A program made the translations under genes and the position numbers. Below the pieces are notes generated by a model. The model made no database searches, was not told the DNA's origin, and worked only from the letters and a program-made list of their open reading frames with translations. From Parachlamydiales bacterium (GTDB lineage: Bacteria > Chlamydiota > Chlamydiia > Chlamydiales > JABDDJ01), in NCBI GenBank assembly GCA_041671045.1, contig JBAZCF010000007.1, positions 100,472 to 164,471 on the forward strand: a stretch of DNA of 64,000 nt. The letters run 5' to 3'. Positions 18,550 to 31,000 of this stretch are shown here, in pieces (position 1 is the stretch's first letter; each line of letters opens with the position of its first letter).

Positions 18550-21500
18550 ATGACAACCCCACCTGCAAGCCCCGCTACTAGTCCAAGACAAATTGACCAA
18601 GCTTATTTCCCCTATGCAGCTACTGAAAGCAGTCCTCTATTTGAAGACAAAGATATATCTCTTCCTCCCGCAAGCCAAGAAACTATCCTGTCGTTCCTGC
18701 CTTCGGATGAATGGCTTAAAAATGCTTCACCAATGGATATGGAAGTATTTTGGCAGAATTTCTTCACGAATATACATTACACATCATTCGCATTCCCTTT
18801 AGATACTCAGGAATTAGAACTACTTTCTAAGCACATCCATTCTAATATCCCCCTTTTGCAAGCAATTGCAGGTAAATTATTACTAGAATTCCTTTGTATA
18901 GAAAAGAGCGATGCAGAATGTGAACTATTGTTTACAGTAGTACCCAAGTTAGTTTATAATGTTTATTTCTCCCAACAAAAAACATGGTTTACACGCGTCC
19001 ATAGTTTACTTGAACTTGATACTACTGAACATGCTCCTCCCCATAGCACTCCCACGTTCTGTGTCCATTGGCTAACGTTACTGCAAAAATCAAAGCAGCT
19101 TTCTGCACAAAAAGCATTTAAAACCCTTTTGAACTTGTTCGTTAAAACCGAATATCAAAGGGAATTATTCCTCGAGGCTCCTCAATGGGGTAAAGAAGCC
19201 ACCGTATATCTGTTAAGGTTGCTTAATAGATTGATTATATGTGATTCCGCATTGCTATCCCATTATTGGAACAGCTACACACTCACTAATTCTGCCTTTT
19301 CACTCGCTCTCATCGAATGGACTCTAATACACCCGGCCCTTCCTCAATGCATCCTAGGAAATCTACCTACAGTTAAAACCTTGCCTTTCCACAATGGCAT
19401 CATGAAGTTGTTTACTGACTTATGGGAACAGAGAAGGTCATATCCACCCGAGGGAAGAGAAATGCTTTGCAAGAAATATATCTCCCACTTGCTTTCAAAA
19501 GGGGAATTTTCATCTGCAAGATACATATTTTTAGAAGGGAAGAAAATCCTCGGACCTGAAAGTTTGAATGAATATTTAGGCCTTATTGAGAAAAGCTTAA
19601 AAGATAATAAAAAAGCTCCACTAGAAAAAGGCATCCATTGGTTGGCCCCGCTAAAGCAAAAATTCCATGATGCATTAGATACCAACAATTATGAACATGC
19701 AATCACTGCACTGAGAAACCTAAAAAGGCTTTTACATTCCGGTGACAAACGGCTGCACCTCCCCGTCCTATTCCACACCTTACTGAAACAGATATCTAGA
19801 GAAAGCAATATAGAAACCAAACAAGCAGCAATTGCACAGTTTGAAGGCCTTTTATTGACCTCAAAAGACATGGAAATATGGATGGCCAGACCTGACTTGT
19901 TTATTCCGAGAGCCCTCTTATTTTTGGAATTGACAAACGTTGCTACTCAAAATGTATTTATAGATGTCGTTTGCAAGATACAATTCACAACTAGGTATCC
20001 GCATATTCGGGAATTGATTATCCCCCTTTTGCACTATCTATGCCGTCAAAAAGAATGGCCTGAAAAAGTAGTCCCCCTATTGACAAAGTGGCTTCAATTC
20101 AATCTACTCACAATTAAAGAATATTTATCTAATGCTAACACTGATAAATACCTCCATTACAGTTTGGCGTCTTTGCTTCTTTCTAGCAAATGCAGCGTTA
20201 ACCTTTTAGATCTCTGTCTAAGTGAAGTGTTTAAACCGGAATTCATTAAAGATAATCCCCAAAAAATTGAATTCTTATTAACACTTCTTATTGATACTAA
20301 AGAACTTGAAAATGTCTTGCATGACTCTTCAGACCTTTTATTTGATCCCCTTACCGTTCTTTCCTCATCTCAAGCCACATACCCTTACGCAAAGCATTTC
20401 ATCTCTTCTATTCTTAATGTGAATGATAATGCCCTGCATCAAAAACCTGAAATGATCAGAGGATATATCGGAATTATTGATCACCTTATCGGATGGGACT
20501 TGGACCTTGCAATAAAGTGCTTGGAAAAGTTATCCAAATCCCATTCTCCTGATATCTCAATAAAATATAAAAACTGCCTTGAGAAAATGCTCTCATTAGG
20601 ACAGTTTGAGACAGCATTAGGATTTTGCTCTACCTATAACCAAGTGTTGAATGATAGCGTATTGGTTCCGCATGTAACTGAAAAGCTAATTGAGGCCCCT
20701 TCAGCAGAAGTTGAAAAATTTCTAGTTCGCCACCGTGCTGCTATTGATCCCAAACTATGGGTAAAATACTGCCTTTATCTCTTTCGCTTGCATAAAACGT
20801 ATATAGTACAAGAATACATCCACCAATTTATAAGCGCTCTCAGTAAAATTACCGCTTCTGAAAGCGACTTCCATACAATCTTACAAGACACTAAGGTCAA
20901 AGATAACCTCATCACACTATCGCTCATTTGTATTAGAACAGTGAAAGATAAAAAAGTGCGCTCTGAACTTTCCGGCCAAGCCTTCAAGATTGTAATCGCA
21001 TGTTACGATCTTAAAAATGATGAACATAGACAAATTGTCCTTGAAGTACAGCAAGTGACATTCCTACTCAACTCCCAACCAAAACTAAAAGCTTTTCGTA
21101 AACAGATCTGCGGTTTGCCCGACTTTGATGAAGAGCAGGAGGTTAGTAAAGTTTGCTCGCTCCCCTTCCCGGACGATATTCTTTCGATATTTTTCCGTTG
21201 TGAATATTTAGTAAGTTTTGCAATACGTACTCATGACGTACTCGGATTGCTTGTTTTCCTGCCTCTTTCCAAACTTCTCCTCAAATTGACTTCTAAAAAC
21301 ATCGATAAAGACAGTGATAGATTTAAAAAGCTAATTGAAGGAATTGCTACGATTAATAAGGAATACCTACCCTTCCTTAATTTAACTGATATATTAGACG
21401 GGGTACTCAAAAGTAAATGTAATGTAGTCCGAAGTTCATTTTCTTCATGGCTTAATATAGGCTTCATTCAAGGCAGAGATCAATTTATCCTCACATTATT

Positions 21501-23001
21501 GAATAACTTTATCGATTACACCGATAATGTTCTTCCCCACCATACTTGGGTAGATAATCATGTTCGTGAACACTTAAGCAATGAAAGCTTTACTGAGGCT
21601 GAAAGATCTAATTTTTTCTTAGTTCTGCTGCACTCGAAAAATAACAAAATAAAGGCCAATCAGCTTGAACTCACGAATGGAATCTCTTTGCTCTTACCCT
21701 TCCAAGATGAATTTCCACGGATTGAACTTTTGTTCAATATATTCACAACATATTTCCACCTCGTACAACACACAGAGAAACTCTGTCAGTTATTACCCAG
21801 TATTTTCTCCTACGTCAGTTATGCCATTATTAAAGGGGACTCTGCTTTCTCTGCGCATCTAATGGAAAACCTAGAGAAATTTCTAAGTAAAATACATACC
21901 TATAATCATACTCCCGAGCTATTATTTGAAATAAGAAGTCATATTGCTCATCAATTTTTTTTCAATTTGGATGCTTCATTATCGTCGCCTTCGAAAAAAA
22001 ATATGGAGTTCCTAGAGAGAATTCTACATAGCATCCATCTAAGCACTCCTAAACTTAGTGCCGAACAAGTCCAGGCCCATTATAAACTTCTCCTCTATAT
22101 GGAAATGACTTCTTCGCATAAAGAAATAACAACTGCCGTGAAGAAACATCTAGCGCTATTTGTTCTTAAATATTGCAAAAATATGGACCTTAGTGATGCA
22201 CACCGCGAAGTAGAAGTCAGGATAGTGGACTCAATTCGCTGCTTATGCAGTGAAATTGAAGATAAAATTGATTCAAATTCCATTGATAAAATAACTATCC
22301 TAATTGCAACCCTACGTAAGTGCTGCATTAACAAAAAAACGGACTTCCGTAAGAAAATCTTCATCGATTTTGTACTGTTAATGGAACAGCTTTTGAGAAA
22401 ATTGCAGTGTAAAGCAGTCAAAGATTCAACTTTATACCTCCGTGAACATACCTTTGCTTTGCATATGAAAATATTTTCCATTACAGACGACCCACTCATT
22501 GAGAGAGGGCCATTAGACTCAGAGGTTGCTGATCATCATGCCTTATTGAAAGTAGAGACCTTCAATAGCTTCTTCTACATGCCCCTTAGACCTATGACTA
22601 CGAAAGAATTACAAGTACATTATTCCCGATTGTATGACGACCTTGTCATACTATTTGAAATGAGAATGGAAAGAGAGCATTCAACTAATGAAGTACTTAA
22701 AAAGAAATTCGAAGACGCCCACGTCTATTCAAAAGTCATTTCTCACTGTTTTGAAAGACTTAAAATCTGCAATTCAACCCCAGCGGTTGATGCACACTGT
22801 GCCATTATTTTGTTAGAAAAACTACTCATTCTCGTGAAGAAATATACATTGCTTAAAGACCTCTTCCAGAAGGAAATAGTTATAATCAAAGAATCAATGG
22901 CCCTCTTTTTTAATAAGAGTCAATCTCTAATGAAAATTTCCCGTTATTCCCAATATTTGAATGAAATTCAAACACACTATGCGGAACTATTTATCGGCTG
23001 A
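18550..23001 (+). CDS. Giant helical-repeat protein A (1483 residues), member of a paralogous family
   Basis: Not recognised as a named family. The protein is almost wholly predicted helix, rich in Leu, Ile, Phe and Lys, with short loops and no catalytic motif, signal peptide or membrane helix, as expected of an alpha-solenoid of HEAT/ARM/TPR type. The N-terminal ~40 residues are Pro/Ser/Thr-rich (MTTPPASPATSP) and resemble the start of the 3301-residue protein. Residues about 252-460 contain a block shared with proteins B and D: IEWTLIHPALP, then LWEQRRSYPPEGREMLCKKY, then LHLPVLFHTLLKQ and AIAQFEGLLLTS. Strong ribosome site AGGAG four bases before the ATG. It is probably co-transcribed with the next gene 88 bp downstream. 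Codon use is more AT-rich than alaS/mfd. Function unknown; a host-directed scaffold is one guess. Confidence 0.85.
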   Translation: MTTPPASPATSPRQIDQAYFPYAATESSPLFEDKDISLPPASQETILSFLPSDEWLKNASPMDMEVFWQNFFTNIHYTSFAFPLDTQELELLSKHIHSNIPLLQAIAGKLLLEFLCIEKSDAECELLFTVVPKLVYNVYFSQQKTWFTRVHSLLELDTTEHAPPHSTPTFCVHWLTLLQKSKQLSAQKAFKTLLNLFVKTEYQRELFLEAPQWGKEATVYLLRLLNRLIICDSALLSHYWNSYTLTNSAFSLALIEWTLIHPALPQCILGNLPTVKTLPFHNGIMKLFTDLWEQRRSYPPEGREMLCKKYISHLLSKGEFSSARYIFLEGKKILGPESLNEYLGLIEKSLKDNKKAPLEKGIHWLAPLKQKFHDALDTNNYEHAITALRNLKRLLHSGDKRLHLPVLFHTLLKQISRESNIETKQAAIAQFEGLLLTSKDMEIWMARPDLFIPRALLFLELTNVATQNVFIDVVCKIQFTTRYPHIRELIIPLLHYLCRQKEWPEKVVPLLTKWLQFNLLTIKEYLSNANTDKYLHYSLASLLLSSKCSVNLLDLCLSEVFKPEFIKDNPQKIEFLLTLLIDTKELENVLHDSSDLLFDPLTVLSSSQATYPYAKHFISSILNVNDNALHQKPEMIRGYIGIIDHLIGWDLDLAIKCLEKLSKSHSPDISIKYKNCLEKMLSLGQFETALGFCSTYNQVLNDSVLVPHVTEKLIEAPSAEVEKFLVRHRAAIDPKLWVKYCLYLFRLHKTYIVQEYIHQFISALSKITASESDFHTILQDTKVKDNLITLSLICIRTVKDKKVRSELSGQAFKIVIACYDLKNDEHRQIVLEVQQVTFLLNSQPKLKAFRKQICGLPDFDEEQEVSKVCSLPFPDDILSIFFRCEYLVSFAIRTHDVLGLLVFLPLSKLLLKLTSKNIDKDSDRFKKLIEGIATINKEYLPFLNLTDILDGVLKSKCNVVRSSFSSWLNIGFIQGRDQFILTLLNNFIDYTDNVLPHHTWVDNHVREHLSNESFTEAERSNFFLVLLHSKNNKIKANQLELTNGISLLLPFQDEFPRIELLFNIFTTYFHLVQHTEKLCQLLPSIFSYVSYAIIKGDSAFSAHLMENLEKFLSKIHTYNHTPELLFEIRSHIAHQFFFNLDASLSSPSKKNMEFLERILHSIHLSTPKLSAEQVQAHYKLLLYMEMTSSHKEITTAVKKHLALFVLKYCKNMDLSDAHREVEVRIVDSIRCLCSEIEDKIDSNSIDKITILIATLRKCCINKKTDFRKKIFIDFVLLMEQLLRKLQCKAVKDSTLYLREHTFALHMKIFSITDDPLIERGPLDSEVADHHALLKVETFNSFFYMPLRPMTTKELQVHYSRLYDDLVILFEMRMEREHSTNEVLKKKFEDAHVYSKVISHCFERLKICNSTPAVDAHCAIILLEKLLILVKKYTLLKDLFQKEIVIIKESMALFFNKSQSLMKISRYSQYLNEIQTHYAELFIG

Positions 23002-23030
23002 GTAAAAAGTTAACAACAATAATGATTATG

Positions 23031-23047
23031 AAGGGGTCCCTCCCCTT
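23031..23047. repeat. Short GC hairpin between giant genes A and B
   Basis: AAGGGG, loop of five, CCCCTT. It lies 29 bases after the stop of gene A. There is no T-run, so at most it attenuates; it may also be a message-stability stem. Confidence 0.3.
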
Positions 23048-23089
23048 CCTATTATTGGCAAGCACCCTAAAAAAAATAAGTGAGTTCCC

Positions 23090-26000
23090 ATGTCCTCTTG
23101 TAATCTACATTTAGTTTCAAATGTAATTAATTTATTTAGTAATTCTGTTCCAAAAGACAGTGAAGACGCTTTAAAGAAACTAGATGCTATTCCTGAGGAA
23201 ATAACCATTCAATGGGGGCTTGATCACAAGAATATAGGGGAACTCATCCATTATTATGTTCAACAAAAAGGGTCTATATTTTGTAAATTAGACCGTGATT
23301 TTGAAGATCAACTATATGCTCAGCTTATTGTAAACACCTGGGAGAATAAAGATAATTCAACCTACCTGCGGAATATAACAGCTCCTTATATCACAAAAGA
23401 AAACTCCCCCTTGTACCACTTTGAATTGGCCCTGTTTTTGGAACGTCATGGAGCGACACAGCTGCTAGAAAACCTTCAAAAAAATGTAAATTTCCCTTGG
23501 GTGCCTTTAGATATTCAAATCTGCGCTTATCAACTTTCCCATTGTTCAGCAATTTCATATATCGGCTTAAAAAGGCAGCTAGATGCACTTACGCATTTTA
23601 CACCCAAGCAATGGCATGCATTTTGGGGTTGTTATAATCGTTTTGCAAAAGAGAAGATCCATCATTCAATCGATTGCACTAAAGGCGAAGAACAGCTTTT
23701 AGAAACAATAAAACAAGGACTCGATGGCTGCCCCCACTTGGAAGCAGTCTGTGTGCTGGTGCTCCTTGAAACTTTACAAAGAAAATACCATTCACAGATA
23801 TCCGAAAAGTTATTGTTCCTTTTGCCGCGCTGCCTTAAAAATGACTTTCTAAGAGTTATTCCTGATTTTATCAATAAATTTAAAACCTCTTTTCCCACCC
23901 TCTTGCATCCTATAATGGAAAACTGTCCTGTCGATGATGAGGTTGAATGGACACTTTCCCTTTTATCTACTGAACACCCCGTTGCCCAAGCGTGTGCTAG
24001 AGCAATGTTAAGGAAAATAATAAAAAACTCCCCTTCAAGCTTAGAAGACATTGCTGCAAAAGCTCACCCTACCGGCACACAAGTGATCATTAGAGAGTGT
24101 ACCACCCAAAAATACTATTTCCCCCCACTTTTAAAGATTTTTTGGGGAAAACACGCTTCTCATGATGCAATCACAGTAGACCTTTTAGTGGGTTGGACCA
24201 TTAAACATCCCATAGAAGCCATAGAATTCATATGGCCAAATTGCCAATCCCTGCCTACTCCTCACTATAAAACCATTTTCGAAATCCTTTTTCAAGGATT
24301 GCTGGATAGGGGAGCTTTTGAAAAGTCTGCTTTAACTGTTCTTGATGCTTTAGATAAACTCTCCGAAGACGTACATGCACAACATTTACCAAAGCTAATC
24401 CTAGCCTTGGAAAACACGGATCAAAAATACTTATTAGATGTGGTAAATCTCTTTAATAAGAAATATTTCCATATAAAATCCGGCATTGCCTCCTGGCTAC
24501 GTCAGTTGGGTAAAACCTTTAATAAAGATTTAAAAGAGCTGCGTTTCGTTCAAGCTATCGATAAACTTAAAATCATCCATAGGCTTTGCGAAAGCTTTCC
24601 CTCTAAAAAAACCTATTCAAATCTTGTCTTAAGACTATTAAAAGCTATCGAAATAAACAGGCTCTCTGTGGATTGTGTAACAATTATGGCTGAATTCCAT
24701 TCTCTTGTATCCACTCAAGGGGTTACTCAAAATTGGACTGCTGATTCAGATACATATATCCAATGCCTTCCCCATTATTTTAAACTTGCCCGTTTTGAAA
24801 AAAACACTCTCGTCATGCGCAGCTTGCTTCAGTTGGCTCGCTCGAAACCCCTTGATTTCCAATATAGATGTATTGAGGCTATTTTTCGGCTATTTCCTGA
24901 GATCCCCTATAAAGATATTGCAATAGAACCTGCGGATTTTATCTCTTGGTTTAATGAAAGCGTTGATCTATTGGAAAATCTAATTTCCATTGATGTGAAA
25001 GGTACCTATGTCCCTCTTATAAAATATGCCCATTCCATTATTACAAAGGGAAATTTATATGAGTTCATCAAAAAAGAACGGACCTTTTTCCTTCACACCC
25101 TCCGGATTCTATTAACGAATAAAAAAACACAATCTTTGGCATTAAGTTTAATGGATGCTTGTTTGGACATGCATTCATCCGATCTGCAAAAGATTTCCCC
25201 CACTTTTGGTATAGAATTAGATGCATTTTTTGATCTTGTTTACTCTTTGGATGTCTCCTTAGCTGAGAAAATCGTTTCTAAAAAATTGTCAGGCCCCCAT
25301 TGCGCCACCACTGAAAAACGGCAATTGCTCTTATTGGATCTCCGGCTTCGAAATAATGAACTCAACTACGCAATATCTTATGCTGAAAAGCATCTTGTAA
25401 CGCGGAAAATATCAGAAGCGCTTCTAGCTAGAATAACACTTGAGACCCTTAACACCGCCTCACCTGAATTGATCGGTTTTATTAAGAAAAACCTCAGCCA
25501 CTTTCAATTCCCGTTCCAAATGGCCTTCTATATACTAGTATCGAAAAAAGGTGAGGAGTTATTAGAGTTTGAAACACTGTATTTAAACGCTCTCAGTTCA
25601 TTAAATTTAGCCTCTCATACCCTCACAAACGACGACCTTACCGTTTTGCAGCAATTTATTAAACATTCTAAAGATAACGCCTTCATAACGAAATTAAGCT
25701 TCAAAATCATCGAAGCCGGACAAAACCCTCTTACACGATTGCATCCGAAGATGTCAGAGCTTGTCATCACGGCTTGGGGTATTGCTTTTAGATTATTAAC
25801 TGCTCTGGAATTTAGTGTTTTTTTCAAAACTTACGTTAATATTTCAAATCACTATCCTAATTCCCATATAAAAGCGCTGATTTCACAAACAACCTTTCCT
25901 TCTATTCCTAACCTAATGCTTCAAATCAGGTGGTTAATAGCCCAATTAAAGGAATTGGAAAAAAAGCCTTCTGACTTTCTGAACGGACTGTTAGCACGCT

Positions 26001-27835
26001 TAGTTAAGACCTTAAATCAGCTATTCACATATGACGTGGATAGCATAGAAAATCAGCTCTTATCGATCATGACAGATTTGTGCTTCTTAGCAACACAACA
26101 CAAATCCCTGCAGAATGATGTAGATTGGAGCTTCCTACTTCCAAAACTATTATTGTCTTCCAACCCATCTATTAGAGCATTGGGTATTGCCATTCTTTCG
26201 TCCTTTTCCCACTTCAATAAGAAAGTGTGCATCAAAATGCTTCTTGAATGTAGAAACAAAATTCAATTAGCAACTGATCCTCAAGATCCCCTGCATCCAG
26301 GTATCCTAAGTATCCTAAGAATTTTCGTTAGTAGTAATTTACTACCCCTCAAGCATCTAAATGCCATTTTTCTATCTTGTTTCAATGCCGCAATAAAAAA
26401 AGGTGGTTTAATAACTCCAGAGGAGATGAAAGATGATAAATTTTCATTCAATAGAAGATATATTGATGCTTCAAAAGCTCCCTACCACAAGAAATTATCA
26501 GTGGTCCTCGCAGAGTTTATCGAACTTCTAATGTGTTCTCCTCATACCGATGAAATGTTTTCAGGGGCCATCCTGACGCATTGCGGAATATTACAAACAA
26601 CTACTAATGAAAATCGATTCGAGATAATTGATGAAATCAACAGCCTCTTCAAAGATAAGAATGTTATTATTGAACACTGGAATTGTAAAGTAACATTTTG
26701 CTGCAGATCTATTGAATCCGCTCTTAATGCTTATAATTTCCTAAATAATGAAAGTCACCTTGAAGAATTTAAAGATAAAATCTTTCAACTTAACGATTTG
26801 ATAGTTCAATATTACCAGCATTCTCAGGATCTCAAAGATTTAGATCTTATTATTTCTGTTTATGCAACGCTCAAGGACACCTTTAATCCCGATTCAAATG
26901 TAATGAAATTACGTGATCTTGCTCACGAACATATTAAAAAGTCTTTAGCTACCTCAGAAGAAGCTACTGCACACATCAATCATGCAGAATCTAACCTTCT
27001 TCTTAATATATCTAAAGAGAGTATTGAGAAAGTTGAAAAGGGCTTTGATCATCTTATCAAAAGTATTCTAGCAAAAGTTAAAAACAATACTTTTGATAAT
27101 ATTGAATCCGAGCTGAATCTTCTTCTTCAGGTCCTTTATAACATCAATCTTAATAGTATGGTTGAGATGAACTATCGGATGGGGAGATTAAGACCACTTA
27201 TTATGGAACTGCTGAAAATGTTTTTCTATCAAAAACATAAAGATTTATATTTCAGTAATGCATTTATGAGTCTGAGTTTGTTTATTATGGAAATGGTTTA
27301 TAATTGCATGACAGCCACCATCAAAAATGAAATCTCAAAGCCGTTTGATAGCAATTGCTTTCTATATATCTATTTTGCTTTAGATATGATGATGTATATA
27401 ACGGAGCCTCCTGCCCAAGATTGGTTTAATGCCGGAAGAGAAACTTTTTGGTTCGAATTATTACAGTCTTTATTCCGTTGTGAAATCCTGATGCTAACCT
27501 ATTATAAATGTATTATAGATAAGATACCTAAAGAAGTACAACCGCTGATTTCCTCTCTTAAACCTATTTCTAATCATCTTATGTTATATCGAGTGGCGTT
27601 TGAAAACCTGCCTTTAGAGAAAAAAGAAATCTTATTTGATCCTCTGTGTACTTTACTTTCTAGGATCTCAGTCCTGAGAGGACCAGAAACATATTCATAC
27701 ATTAATGAAAGGGTACATTTTAAAAACATACTTATTCATTGGTTGGATATGTTAGCAAAATTACCATCAAAAGACCCCCTTAGGATTAAATTCGAAAGCT
27801 TATTTTCCAACGCAGTTGATTTAATAAAGAAGTAG
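23090..27835 (+). CDS. Giant helical-repeat protein B (1581 residues)
   Basis: Not recognised. Like protein A it is all-helical in appearance with no catalytic motif, signal or membrane helix. Residues about 290-470 share the family block: an upstream stretch STEHPVAQACARAMLRKII that parallels protein D (DPDPGMEDCAKRIISKLV), then LLVGWTIKHPIEA, then LLDRGAFEKSALTVLDALDK followed by QHLPKLILALE. The C-terminal third (residues about 1290-1580) is equally helical and unassigned, with Met/Phe-rich segments (LFIMEMVYNCM, LYIYFALDMMMYI) that could be buried helices rather than membrane spans. No promoter is obvious in the 88 bp before it, so it is probably read through from gene A. No clear ribosome site was found at the chosen ATG. 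Confidence 0.85.
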   Translation: MSSCNLHLVSNVINLFSNSVPKDSEDALKKLDAIPEEITIQWGLDHKNIGELIHYYVQQKGSIFCKLDRDFEDQLYAQLIVNTWENKDNSTYLRNITAPYITKENSPLYHFELALFLERHGATQLLENLQKNVNFPWVPLDIQICAYQLSHCSAISYIGLKRQLDALTHFTPKQWHAFWGCYNRFAKEKIHHSIDCTKGEEQLLETIKQGLDGCPHLEAVCVLVLLETLQRKYHSQISEKLLFLLPRCLKNDFLRVIPDFINKFKTSFPTLLHPIMENCPVDDEVEWTLSLLSTEHPVAQACARAMLRKIIKNSPSSLEDIAAKAHPTGTQVIIRECTTQKYYFPPLLKIFWGKHASHDAITVDLLVGWTIKHPIEAIEFIWPNCQSLPTPHYKTIFEILFQGLLDRGAFEKSALTVLDALDKLSEDVHAQHLPKLILALENTDQKYLLDVVNLFNKKYFHIKSGIASWLRQLGKTFNKDLKELRFVQAIDKLKIIHRLCESFPSKKTYSNLVLRLLKAIEINRLSVDCVTIMAEFHSLVSTQGVTQNWTADSDTYIQCLPHYFKLARFEKNTLVMRSLLQLARSKPLDFQYRCIEAIFRLFPEIPYKDIAIEPADFISWFNESVDLLENLISIDVKGTYVPLIKYAHSIITKGNLYEFIKKERTFFLHTLRILLTNKKTQSLALSLMDACLDMHSSDLQKISPTFGIELDAFFDLVYSLDVSLAEKIVSKKLSGPHCATTEKRQLLLLDLRLRNNELNYAISYAEKHLVTRKISEALLARITLETLNTASPELIGFIKKNLSHFQFPFQMAFYILVSKKGEELLEFETLYLNALSSLNLASHTLTNDDLTVLQQFIKHSKDNAFITKLSFKIIEAGQNPLTRLHPKMSELVITAWGIAFRLLTALEFSVFFKTYVNISNHYPNSHIKALISQTTFPSIPNLMLQIRWLIAQLKELEKKPSDFLNGLLARLVKTLNQLFTYDVDSIENQLLSIMTDLCFLATQHKSLQNDVDWSFLLPKLLLSSNPSIRALGIAILSSFSHFNKKVCIKMLLECRNKIQLATDPQDPLHPGILSILRIFVSSNLLPLKHLNAIFLSCFNAAIKKGGLITPEEMKDDKFSFNRRYIDASKAPYHKKLSVVLAEFIELLMCSPHTDEMFSGAILTHCGILQTTTNENRFEIIDEINSLFKDKNVIIEHWNCKVTFCCRSIESALNAYNFLNNESHLEEFKDKIFQLNDLIVQYYQHSQDLKDLDLIISVYATLKDTFNPDSNVMKLRDLAHEHIKKSLATSEEATAHINHAESNLLLNISKESIEKVEKGFDHLIKSILAKVKNNTFDNIESELNLLLQVLYNINLNSMVEMNYRMGRLRPLIMELLKMFFYQKHKDLYFSNAFMSLSLFIMEMVYNCMTATIKNEISKPFDSNCFLYIYFALDMMMYITEPPAQDWFNAGRETFWFELLQSLFRCEILMLTYYKCIIDKIPKEVQPLISSLKPISNHLMLYRVAFENLPLEKKEILFDPLCTLLSRISVLRGPETYSYINERVHFKNILIHWLDMLAKLPSKDPLRIKFESLFSNAVDLIKK

Positions 27836-28000
27836 GTGTGTCCAACTGCAAGGACAAGTCACCGCATTCCTATATTCATAAACGTTTGATGAATAAAACC
27901 CCTCCTCTAGGAAGAAAGAGCTATACACAAAGTGAAATGTTTTGCTTCTTTATGGAGAATTCAGTTAGTACATTAATAAATCATAGTATTAGATGAAATT

Positions 28001-31000
28001 ATGCTGGACCCCCTCGATTTCTCATCCCTAGTTATTTCTGAACCATTTACCAATACCGATTTTAATTCCTGGATACAACATCTAAAAAATGAAGATATCT
28101 CTCTAAGCGAGTTATTGGAGCAATTGCTTTATTTTGACGCTGCCTCATTAGTACCTTGTCTAGATGCATTAGAAGATCAGATCTTAGGCCATAAACTCCA
28201 TTTAAATGCCCAAGAAGTATTCGATTCCTCCTTTCAACAGAATGTCATCAGCTTATGTGAGTCAAAAAACTATCGACTTTCTAGCATTGGCTTTTGGATT
28301 ATTCTAAAGATGCCTGTGCTCTCACATGACCCTAAGCTGATAGAATACCTGTTGTCCCGTCTCCCTTGCATCGTCAACGATCATAAAAGTAAGATCACAC
28401 TCCATACGCCTATGATTGGTTTGATATATCAACTACTTGAAAAGCAGAACATCAAAAAAGCGATCCTATGCTTAGAATGCCTGCATACCCTTCCCCAAAC
28501 AGCGGATTTATATCTGCACATCCCTAAAATTGTATTAGATGTTATTGCCCATATCGGCCTTTTGGAAGATGAAAAAGTAAAGAAGGCGGCCGCTGATACA
28601 TTTTCCGAAAAGTTACCTCCCCTTTATGGTTCCTGGTCAGCTTCAACGCACATATATTTACAGATATTGCACCATATCCTCAAACCCCCATACACCCTTT
28701 CTGACAAGCAGCAATCCACAATATTGGAAAACGCTTTTTATATTTTCGAAGGCAAACCAGTCCTAGCAAAAAACCTGCTTCTTCCGGCCTATCTGAGAAT
28801 GATCATAGAATTGGACACTTCATGCAGTTATCCATGCGTCCTTACATGGCTCTTGGAATACCACAGTAGAATCAATGAGTACCTAAAAACTTCTCATGAT
28901 GTGAGTCTAGCTATTGCGTGGGCAGAGTTTAATATCGGTAATAGTCATGCTGAAAGTACGCATGCAATTGCTATCGGCCAATTTAATAATTTCGTTTGCG
29001 GTCGTGCAACCCTATGCGCATTCCATAAATATCTGCAAGCTCTCCACCGTTTTACAAAGGATAAATCTCATTTCTATGTTACGTATTTGCCAATCCTTGT
29101 AACTCACTCGAAGCTTTTTGAGCCTGACGATCCGAATCATATCTTCACGTACTGGACAGAGGCTTTATTTGCTTTAGATACCTTTGATTTATTGAAATTA
29201 GGAAAGCCGTTTCTTGCACAATGGATGTCATTATTTGGAATACTTATAGAAAAATCTTATGAACAAGCTGAACTTTTTCTAGATAAGTTGAAAAACAATT
29301 TTCAAAATGAAGAGGTCTTTTTCAAACTCCAACTAGCACAAATCCAATATTGGTTTAATAAAGGGAATAATACTCAGGCGCTGGTCACAGCAAAAAAAGC
29401 GGGTATCCTTTGGAAAGTGGCCGATGTCATTATTGAAAAAGTGAAAATCGAAGATTATGCGCAATTAACGCCCGATTTTAAAGACCTCCTCCTTTCCAAA
29501 TTTGCCACTTTAAGTCCAATTCAAAAAGTCCATTTCTTTTTGAGTATATCAGAAAAAACCGATAGCCCTGCCGTTTCAGATAACTTATCAGGCTTCCTAC
29601 AGGCATTAGAAAAGTTAAAAAAAGAGGGATACGTTCTTTCAAGCACTACGACAGCAGCGATAATAGAATTCTTCGTAGCTGCACTTAAGGGAAAATTCAA
29701 AAAAATTCTCATGCAGTATAAGTTTCTTGTCCCTCATTTAGTCCACACAACAAAAAATAATAAAAAGAATAATGAAGAGCTGTTAGTAGAAATCTGGAAA
29801 AATTTATATACCGATTTCTCCCTTAAAGAAATCATTGCGTTCACCAATCAAAGTTTATTAGTGGGGGCTTTATATCCTTTTGTTCAGACAAGTGGATTGA
29901 TTCGAGTCCCCTTGAAAAAAGATCTGAAGTTCGTTCTTCAGCACACAATATGTCTAATTGAGGTTTTACTCTCTCCGTACGTAACACCAAATGACCAAGC
30001 GTTAAACAATCAAATTAAAGAAACCATCAAACTACTGTCAACAGCTGAGATAACCGCCAAAGACCTGCCTCAATTTAATAAAATATTCCATCTTCTAGAG
30101 CTCTCTTATACCTTTAGGAGGCTCCAATTTGATACTGTCATGCAATGCTATGCACAGTTGTGTTCTTTAGATTATACCTTCGGAGCTGATCTGCCTAATA
30201 CCATCGTTAGGTTTCTGAATGTATTTCATAAGGATCTTTGCTCCTTTTTACTACGCTCCTTAATTCGCTATACAATTGAGAAATGCCTCTACAATACAGA
30301 ATTTGAATACGTCATCCTTTTAGCAATACTCAAAAGCCCTGAAATTCAAAGTAAATTCAATACTCGGGAATTACAGAATATTTTCGATCCTGTGCTTCAT
30401 AGAACTTTAAGTAATATCAATGTGGAGATTTTAAAGAATGATAGTTTGGTAACAAAAATTACTCCATCCGATATGGAAAGGTATTGTGAGCTTGAAACAC
30501 TGCTGACATCAAATCTAGCAATAACTTTTTTAAGGGACCCCACTCCCGAGCAAGTTTATAATCTTAGTGTTCTCATTTTATTTTTTGAAAGGTTGAATTT
30601 CCGCACATACTTCAATCTAGAAATGAAGAAAATCATCCAATTTTGTGAGACCAGTGATAACTTCAGCTTTGTCATCCCTTTTCTAGAATACCTATTCATT
30701 GGCTTGCAAGATAGCTTGGATAATAAATACTTAATTCTAAATGACGAATCCGTAGACCATGTCACCGCAATCTATAGCCTCTATTGCAATATATTACTCA
30801 CCGTTCCCAGCAAACACGGAATGGAAAGGCTGCGCCTTTTAACGGAAATGCAAAGAAAAAGGCTACATAAAATTAGTTTAAGCGGACTAAGCACCCGTAT
30901 GATCACAGAACAATATCTTAGTATCTCGGAGAAAATCCATTCAGATAATGCTGAGAAGGTAAATCTGGAATGGAAAAAATATCAACCTACTATTCCAAGT